NCBI GenBank assembly: GCA_018606645.1
Contig: JAGVRI010000014.1
Span: forward strand, 1 to 64,000
DNA length: 64,000 nt
Direction of reading: 5' to 3'
Origin: Chloroflexota bacterium
Lineage (GTDB): Bacteria > Chloroflexota > Anaerolineae > JAAYZQ01
The position numbers and the translations under genes are program-made. Positions 58,843 through 64,000 of the stretch are shown here, piece by piece. The notes beneath the pieces are model-generated. The model was not told the origin of the DNA and searched no databases. It saw only the letters and a program-made list of their open reading frames with translations. The stretch's first letter is position 1. Each line of letters opens with the position of its first letter.

Positions 58843-60813
58843 ATGTCCGGCAGGGATCCGCACCGGCCGCTCGACCATGGCATCGCTGTCCTGCTGGCTG
58901 CGGTGGCCCTGGGGCTCTACGTCCGGACCCTGGCCCCCACCGTGCTGGCCGGAGATGCCGGCGAATTCCAGTTCGCCCCTTATCTCCTGGGGATCGCCCA
59001 TCCAACCGGCTATCCGCTCTATCTGTTGCTGGGTTGGGCCTGGTCCCATCTGATCCCGATCGGGGACGTGGCCTACCGGATGAACCTCTTTTCCGCCGTA
59101 TGGGCAGCAGCTACGGTCGGGCTTTTCTACCTCCTCGCTCGTGTGTTTTTGAACCAGACCACGCCCGCGCTCCGTCCCACGCTGTCTCGAACCGTTTCGG
59201 CGCTGGCCGCCCTGTTCCTGGCAGTGACCCCCACTTTCTGGTCCCAGGCGATCATCGCCGAGGTCTATAGCCTCCATGCCTTCTTCTGCGTCCTCCTCCT
59301 GTACCTTCTCCTGAAAGGGTCCGAACGACGGGACAAGGGCCGGCTGCTGGCTGCCGTCGGCTGCTTTGGTCTGAGCCTCAGCCATCACCGGACCACCTTG
59401 CTTCTGGCTCCTGCTCTTCTGACTTACCTGTGGCTCACCGACCGAACGGTGGTTCGGGATCGCTCCTGGCTGGTCCGCGCCGTGCTCCTCCTGTTCCTGC
59501 CGTGGCTTCTCTATCTCTATCTCCCCTGGCGGGCTCCCCACACGCCCTATCTACATCTGCCTCTGACCGAGGGCCGGGAGTTGGTTCTATATGACAACTC
59601 GCTGGCCGGCTGGGCAAGCTTCGTCCTGGGTGGCCCCTTTGGCGGCTCGCTCAACTTCTCCGTCGATCTGGGAGAGCGACTGATCATGGCCGGGAGCCTG
59701 CTGCGGGACGAAGTGGGCTGGGTCGGCCTTTTCCTGGCGCTGTTCGGGGTGGTCCACCTGGTCGTTGGCGCTCTCGCAACGCGCTCCCGCTCCGAGACCC
59801 TGTCCGGCTCCGGCGTCAGCCGCTGGGCCCTCTTGAGCCTGACCGGATGGGTCTATCTCCTTACTGTGGGCTTTAACCTGGTGTATACCATTGGCGACAT
59901 CTTTGTCCTCTTTATCCCGTCCTACCTGGTGATCATCCTCTGGATGGCCGTGGGGATGAGCGTCCTTGTCCAACGCATCCATCGCCGGCGCCTGATGACC
60001 GGATTTCTGGGCGTGGCCTTTCTGGTCGTGATCGTCGACAAAGGATTTGTCCATTATACCACGCTGGATCAGAGCCACCGGACCGAGGTGCGGAGGCAGT
60101 GGGGGACGATTCTCTCGCAGCCGCTGCCGCCAGAAGCGATCCTGATCAGCAACGATCGGAACGACATCATGCCGATGTGGTACCTGCAATATGTCGAGGG
60201 CCGGCGCCCTGACCTGCTGGGGCTATTTCCACTGATCACCGCTGAATACCCGACACTGGGGGATATCCTGGACCTGGCGCTGAGCACAGGCCGTCCGGTC
60301 TATCTGATCAAACCAATGCCTGGGGTCGAGATCAAAGTGGAAATCAGAGGAGAGGGGCAACTGGTGCGGGTGTTGGGACTGGCGGGGGACCGAGAACCTG
60401 AACATCCGCGCCAGGAGCGCATTGCGGAGCGGGTGAGGTTGACCGGCTACGACCTTCAGCCCCCCGAACCCTATCCGGGCCAGGAGTTACTGGTCAGCCT
60501 GTACTGGGAAGCCATATGTCCGCTCGAAACCACCTACCACACCTTTATCCATCTCATAGATGCGGCCGGGCAGAAGGTGGCCCAAAGCGACCGGCAGCCC
60601 GGCGGCGTCTACTACCCTACCAGCCAGTGGCGGCCCAGCGAGCGGTTGCGTGACGAACACCGGCTGGCTATCCCGAAAGAGACGCCGCCGGGCCTTTACC
60701 AGTTGTTGGTCGGCATCTATTCCTTTGCCGATGATGGAGAGCTCCAAGCGTTGGGGGAACCCGTGGTCATTGGCCAGATCGAGGTCCAGGCGTCCGACCG
60801 CGCTGAACCATAG
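58843..60813 (+). CDS. DUF2723 (protein O-mannosyltransferase-like) membrane protein
   Basis: A 656-residue protein. LAGDAGEFQFAPYLLGIAHP and TGYPLYLLLGWAWSHL are the DUF2723 hallmark; the Asp-Glu (GDAGEF) pair in the first loop is the presumed GT-C catalytic acid site. About eleven transmembrane segments are followed by a 200-residue exported region with the beta domain (LTGYDLQPPEPYPGQELLVS) shared with copy 1 at 49718. DUF2723 proteins belong to a GT-C glycosyltransferase group. It starts 6 bp after the preceding gene and closes the operon. Confidence 0.75.
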   Translation: MSGRDPHRPLDHGIAVLLAAVALGLYVRTLAPTVLAGDAGEFQFAPYLLGIAHPTGYPLYLLLGWAWSHLIPIGDVAYRMNLFSAVWAAATVGLFYLLARVFLNQTTPALRPTLSRTVSALAALFLAVTPTFWSQAIIAEVYSLHAFFCVLLLYLLLKGSERRDKGRLLAAVGCFGLSLSHHRTTLLLAPALLTYLWLTDRTVVRDRSWLVRAVLLLFLPWLLYLYLPWRAPHTPYLHLPLTEGRELVLYDNSLAGWASFVLGGPFGGSLNFSVDLGERLIMAGSLLRDEVGWVGLFLALFGVVHLVVGALATRSRSETLSGSGVSRWALLSLTGWVYLLTVGFNLVYTIGDIFVLFIPSYLVIILWMAVGMSVLVQRIHRRRLMTGFLGVAFLVVIVDKGFVHYTTLDQSHRTEVRRQWGTILSQPLPPEAILISNDRNDIMPMWYLQYVEGRRPDLLGLFPLITAEYPTLGDILDLALSTGRPVYLIKPMPGVEIKVEIRGEGQLVRVLGLAGDREPEHPRQERIAERVRLTGYDLQPPEPYPGQELLVSLYWEAICPLETTYHTFIHLIDAAGQKVAQSDRQPGGVYYPTSQWRPSERLRDEHRLAIPKETPPGLYQLLVGIYSFADDGELQALGEPVVIGQIEVQASDRAEP

Positions 60814-60822
60814 CGGAGCTTC

Positions 60823-62214
60823 TCAGCGGAGAGTCCTCGCCAACAGCTCCGCCCGCTGCCGATAATACCCTGTCGTATCCAGATCCGACGCGCGCTGAAG
60901 GTGGCGCCGGGCCAGCGCATGCTGGCCAGTGCTGGCGTACAGGCTGCCCAGGTGGTAATGGGCGCTCACCAGATGCGGGTCCAACTTCAGCGCGTGGGTT
61001 AACGAGGCCACGGCTTGGCTGTATTGGCCGGTGAGGTGGTAGGCCCACCCCAGGAGGTCGTGGGCGCGGGCATCCTCCGGCGCCAGCGCGACCGCTTCCT
61101 GGGCCGCCGGCAACCCGCCCGCTTCCACGCGGTACAGATGGTCGAGGTAGAAATGAGCCAGGAGCAGACGGAACTCGATCTCCTGCGGAGCCACCTCCAC
61201 CGCTGCCTGGTACCATTCTTCCGCACGGAGATACTCCCCTTGCTGGACAAAGGTCTCCCCCATCTCGATGCGCAACGCGGCGTTCTCTGGATCGCGCTGA
61301 AGTGCCTCCCATAAGGCAGCCTGAGCGGCGGCCAGGTTCCCCACCCGGCGATAGTGAATGCCCAGAAAATAGTAGACCAACACCGAATCGGGTTCGATTC
61401 GCAGAGCCGATTGGAGCAACTGCCCAGCCGTTCCGGTGTGGCCCATCTGATCCAGAGCGTGAGCCAGGTAGGCACGGGCTTCAGCATGGGTGGGGTCCAG
61501 TTGGACGGCGCGCTCCAGATGGGAGCGGGCCAGAGGAAGCTCGTTGCGCTGCAGGAAGGCGATCCCCAGTAGCAGAGCGCGCCGTGATGGATCGGGTTCG
61601 GCCTGCGCGGCGTCGAGCACGGCCAAGAGGTCCGTGTCATCTGCCAGACGGAGATGGTCGGCGGCGCGGTCGGGATCATCGGCGATCAGCAGCCGACCGA
61701 GCAAGGAATGGATGGCCGATGCCTCTTCGGGGGTCGGGTGGCGCTCGAGCGCCCGTGTTAGGTAGGACACCGCCTCTTCCCAGGAGCCCTGGGCGATACT
61801 CCCCCGTCCCAGGGCGAGGAGAAGGCTTGCCTGGTTGGGAGCGAACTCCAGACCGCGCAACCATATCCCCATGGCGGCTGCCCAATCGCTGCGACCGGCA
61901 TAGCTCTCGCCCAATCCGAGCAGAGCCGCTCCATGATCCCCGAGGCGATCCGCCTCGCGGAAGGCAATGGCCGCTTTGGTGAAGCGGTGTTGCGCTAGGA
62001 ACACCTCCCCCATGCGCAACCAGGGCTGGGGAGCATCCATATTGAGAAGCGCGGCTTGCTGGTACGCATCCAAGGCTGCGCCATATTCAGCGGCGGCGCG
62101 GTGGGCCTCCGCACGGAGCATCGCCTCGGTGAAGGGACGAGGATAGGGCGTCAGGCCCAGCAGCAGGATCACCAGGGCAAGCTCGGTCAACCGGAGTCGA
62201 GCACGAACACTCAT
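60823..62214 (-). CDS. Membrane-anchored TPR-repeat protein
   Basis: A 463-residue protein with an N-terminal transmembrane anchor (LALVILLLGLTPYPRP, about residues 10-30) followed by about eleven tetratricopeptide repeats. Recurrent W-x2-LG-x2-Y and A-x3-F-x2-A-x3-P patterns fill the rest. TPR proteins scaffold complexes; the neighbouring glycan genes suggest envelope assembly. The ATG at 62214 is preferred, with a promoter 20 bp upstream; the frame back to 62262 overlaps that promoter. It is divergent from recF. Confidence 0.8.
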   Translation of the reverse strand: MSVRARLRLTELALVILLLGLTPYPRPFTEAMLRAEAHRAAAEYGAALDAYQQAALLNMDAPQPWLRMGEVFLAQHRFTKAAIAFREADRLGDHGAALLGLGESYAGRSDWAAAMGIWLRGLEFAPNQASLLLALGRGSIAQGSWEEAVSYLTRALERHPTPEEASAIHSLLGRLLIADDPDRAADHLRLADDTDLLAVLDAAQAEPDPSRRALLLGIAFLQRNELPLARSHLERAVQLDPTHAEARAYLAHALDQMGHTGTAGQLLQSALRIEPDSVLVYYFLGIHYRRVGNLAAAQAALWEALQRDPENAALRIEMGETFVQQGEYLRAEEWYQAAVEVAPQEIEFRLLLAHFYLDHLYRVEAGGLPAAQEAVALAPEDARAHDLLGWAYHLTGQYSQAVASLTHALKLDPHLVSAHYHLGSLYASTGQHALARRHLQRASDLDTTGYYRQRAELLARTLR

Positions 62215-62233
62215 CCCGTCTCTCTTGCCGCCG

Positions 62234-62262
62234 ATTGTAGCACAGATCGAGCCGGAAGACAA
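62234..62262 (-). promoter_or_regulatory. Promoter of the TPR gene, divergent from recF
   Basis: Minus strand TTGTCT (62262-62257), a 17-bp spacer and TACAAT (62239-62234). The start lies about 13 nt before the ATG. The palindrome GACAATTGTC (62258-62267) joins the two divergent promoters. Confidence 0.6.
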
Positions 62263-62274
62263 TTGTCGGAAGGT

Positions 62275-62303
62275 TTGTCCTGCCCTGAAGGATGTGCTAT
62301 AAT
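62275..62303 (+). promoter_or_regulatory. recF promoter placed for a leaderless mRNA
   Basis: TTGTCC (62275-62280), a 17-bp spacer and perfect TATAAT (62298-62303). The ATG at 62310 is 7 bases after the -10 element, so the mRNA should start at or next to the initiation codon. Confidence 0.7.
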
Positions 62304-62309
62304 CGCCCT

Positions 62310-63503
62310 ATGCGCCTGGTTCATCTGTCGCTGCACAATTTCCGTAATTATGTCCGACTAGAACTGGATCTTCCTCCCGGGGTCACGGTGCTGTTGGGGG
62401 ACAATGCGCAGGGCAAGACCAATCTCCTCGAGGCGATCTACTACCTGGCGACCAGCCGTTCTCCCCACGCCACCTCTGATCGCGAGCTGGTCAACTGGCT
62501 GGCAGGTGAAACGGAGCCGCTGCCCTATGCTCGGCTGGTGGGGTCAGTGTCGCGCAGCGCCGGCGAGCTGACCATCGAGATCACCCTCATCCGACAGGAG
62601 AACCACGAGGCGCACTACCACAAGCAGATCCGGCTGAACGGCGTTCCCCGGCGAGCCATGGACCTGCTGGGACAGTTGAACGTCGTCCTGTTCCTGCCGG
62701 AAGATATCACCCTCGTCTCCGGCCCACCCGCCGGGCGCCGCCGCTATCTCGATGCGATGCTGTGCCAGATCAACTCGGCCTACTGCCGCGCGTTAGCGAG
62801 CTATAATCAGGTCGTGACCCAGCGCAACGCTCTGCTGCGGGACCTCCGGGAACGCGGCGGCGATCCGTCCCAGTTGATCTTTTGGAACGAGCGCCTGGTA
62901 GACCACGGAACCTCTCTGGTCATCCAGCGGCAGAAAACCCTGACTACGCTGGATGGACTGGCCCACCGCATTCATAGCGAACTGACCGACGGCGCGGAGA
63001 GGCTGCATCTCCGTTACCTGCCCAGCGTAGGGGCGGTGGAAGGGCAGGACCCGGCGGCGGTGGCCGCTTCGTTCCACAAACAGTTGGACGTATTGCGGCC
63101 CCGGGAGATCGCCGCCGGGGTCAGCCTCATCGGTCCTCACCGCGACGAGATCCGGTTTTTGCTCAGCGGCGTGGATGCCGGCATTTACGGTTCACGGGGA
63201 CAGCAACGCACCGTGGCGTTAACTCTCAAACTCGCCGAGGTAGAGCTCATGCGCCGCGAATCGGGCGAATATCCGGTGTTGCTCCTCGATGATATCCTGT
63301 CCGAACTGGATTCGCACCGCCGTCGGTTTTTGCTGCACCGTCTGGCCGTGCCCGATGGACCGCAGCAGACCATCATCACCGCCACCGACCTGCACGTCCT
63401 GCCAGCGGCGTTCCTGCGCCACTGCCAACTCTGGCGGGTGAAACTGGGCCGGCTTGAGACGATACCCGAACCGGGCCCTTCAGCGGAACAGGAAAACCCC
63501 TGA
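62310..63503 (+). CDS. recF: DNA replication and repair protein RecF
   Basis: A 397-residue SMC-like ATPase. MRLVHLSLHNFRNYVRLEL is the RecF start, GDNAQGKTN (residues 30-38) the Walker A loop, YGSRGQQRTVALTLKLAE the ABC signature and LLLDDILSELD the Walker B with D-loop. RecF loads RecA at gaps with RecO and RecR. It is not next to dnaN or gyrB as in many bacteria. The start 62310 is set by the promoter: an in-frame ATG at 62292 lies inside the promoter. Confidence 0.95.
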   Translation: MRLVHLSLHNFRNYVRLELDLPPGVTVLLGDNAQGKTNLLEAIYYLATSRSPHATSDRELVNWLAGETEPLPYARLVGSVSRSAGELTIEITLIRQENHEAHYHKQIRLNGVPRRAMDLLGQLNVVLFLPEDITLVSGPPAGRRRYLDAMLCQINSAYCRALASYNQVVTQRNALLRDLRERGGDPSQLIFWNERLVDHGTSLVIQRQKTLTTLDGLAHRIHSELTDGAERLHLRYLPSVGAVEGQDPAAVAASFHKQLDVLRPREIAAGVSLIGPHRDEIRFLLSGVDAGIYGSRGQQRTVALTLKLAEVELMRRESGEYPVLLLDDILSELDSHRRRFLLHRLAVPDGPQQTIITATDLHVLPAAFLRHCQLWRVKLGRLETIPEPGPSAEQENP

Positions 63504-63535
63504 GGGCGCCGCCGCGGCGTTCAGGCAGTGAGCGA

Positions 63536-63868
63536 TTATCCCCACTTACCCTTGTTCATGTGACCTTGCAATTCAGCCTTGATCGACTGCTGCAAGATCT
63601 CTGCCTGCTCCATCGCTCGCTTAAAGATCCTGACACAGGGTGGATCGAGGTTGTCGTCGATGCCATCCTCGGCCAGATCGATCACCTGCTCAAGCAGAGA
63701 GAACAGTTGCATGTGCAGGTTGTTGGTAAAGCGCGAGCGCTCTATCAATTCGGCGGCCTTCTCATCCAACTGGGTGTATTTCTCGCGCGGCGCCCCGCAC
63801 TTTGGGCACGCCTCCGGTGGCTCTTCGCCATCCCACACATATCCACAAACGCCACATCGCCACATCAT
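63536..63868 (-). CDS. Rubredoxin-like domain protein with helical tail
   Basis: A 110-residue protein. [20 protein letters not shown] with KCGA form a rubredoxin/rubrerythrin-type iron or zinc site of four Cys. The C-terminal 70 residues are helical ([20 protein letters not shown]) without ferritin-like Glu-x2-His motifs. It is probably an electron-transfer or metal-sensing protein tied to oxidative-stress defence in anaerobes. AGGAGGTG before the ATG at 63868 fixes the start; a TTG 13 codons upstream is less likely. Confidence 0.85.
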   Translation of the reverse strand: MMWRCGVCGYVWDGEEPPEACPKCGAPREKYTQLDEKAAELIERSRFTNNLHMQLFSLLEQVIDLAEDGIDDNLDPPCVRIFKRAMEQAEILQQSIKAELQGHMNKGKWG

Positions 63869-63921
63869 GACACCTCCTGATAAGATTTTCAAAATTCTCC
63901 CTGGCAAAGGATCGCCTTTCG

Positions 63922-64000
63922 CTAATAGGCGCCCTCGCCGATGATCACTTTGGGGATGGTCTTGAGCAAGATCTGGAGATCGAGCAAGGGAGACCAGTTC
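63922..64000 (-). CDS. C-terminus of a bacterial sugar transferase (start beyond window)
   Basis: The last 25 codons, [20 protein letters not shown] followed by GEGAY and TAG, match the conserved tail of undecaprenyl-phosphate glycosyl-1-phosphate transferases (usually NW...LDLKILLKT.P.V..G.GAY). These enzymes start exopolysaccharide repeat-unit synthesis on the lipid carrier, in keeping with rfbA/rfbB and the membrane glycosyltransferase genes. Only the tail is visible, so the exact type is unknown. Confidence 0.6.
   Translation of the reverse strand, partial: NWSPLLDLQILLKTIPKVIIGEGAY

Noticed and set aside
1-64000. tRNA genes, rRNA genes, CRISPR arrays, IS elements, prophage
   Set aside because: No TPsiC-like arm with flanking acceptor stem, no rRNA-like segment, no regularly spaced repeat array and no transposase or integrase was seen by reading.

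Overview
The window reads like a chromosomal piece of a GC-rich, mostly anaerobic Chloroflexota bacterium (Anaerolineae-like). This is an inference from gene content: an aldehyde:ferredoxin oxidoreductase, an HdrC-like protein, two radical-SAM enzymes, an MttB-family methyltransferase, an imuA/imuB/DUF6504/dnaE2 mutasome behind a CGAAC-N4-GTTC LexA box, a 30-residue bS22/COX24-like peptide and families of large membrane glycosyltransferase-like proteins. Promoters are of the ordinary sigma-70 kind (TTGACA-N17-TATAAT), and many near-consensus copies are visible. No tRNA, rRNA, CRISPR array, transposase or phage gene was seen.

Layout. 0-1 kb: the start of an HdrC-like gene behind a long structured leader with its own terminator, plus a tiny membrane peptide. 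1-6 kb: a DUF1786 protein, an RNA methyltransferase, a LysM/M23 lipoprotein and a radical-SAM/SPASM enzyme. 6.1-10.2 kb: a compact bacterial-microcompartment (BMC) operon with an RnfC/PduS-like flavoprotein, an unknown protein with an internal duplication, a PduT-like Fe-S shell trimer, two pentameric vertex proteins and a class II aldolase carrying a likely encapsulation peptide. 10.2-14 kb: dTDP-sugar genes rfbA and rfbB around the bS22-like peptide and a B12-binding radical-SAM enzyme. 14-17 kb: a LuxR-HTH/transmembrane/Kelch fusion and two ABC-2 permeases. 17.2-22.7 kb: the SOS mutasome. 23-28.4 kb: a CoA-ligase pair, a ferredoxin, a CitE/malyl-CoA-lyase-like protein, an HD hydrolase and a fumarate-reductase-type flavoprotein. 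28.4-29.2 kb: a tandem 131-bp repeat and rplI.

29.4-41.8 kb is a single-strand catabolic cluster. A GntR regulator heads it, followed by a LarA-type nickel epimerase, three xylose-isomerase-like TIM barrels, a UroD-like methyltransferase, a C45 hydrolase, a sugar-type ABC importer without its ATPase and a non-pyrrolysine MttB homologue. It contains at least one gene remnant. This cluster and the BMC operon are the best candidates for undescribed biology here.

42-47 kb: patatin, AOR, iron alcohol dehydrogenase, a DUF1858 redox protein and thioredoxin reductase, flanked by dispersed GC-rich palindromic repeats. 47.6-60.8 kb: tlyA, an AI-2E-type permease and a train of five large membrane proteins (PTPS-related, GT-C-like, DUF2723) interrupted by a methyltransferase. 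60.8-64 kb: a TPR protein, a leaderless recF, a rubredoxin-like protein and the last codons of a sugar transferase.

Many start codons were moved from the longest open frame to an inner codon where a ribosome-binding site or promoter required it; this is stated in each entry.
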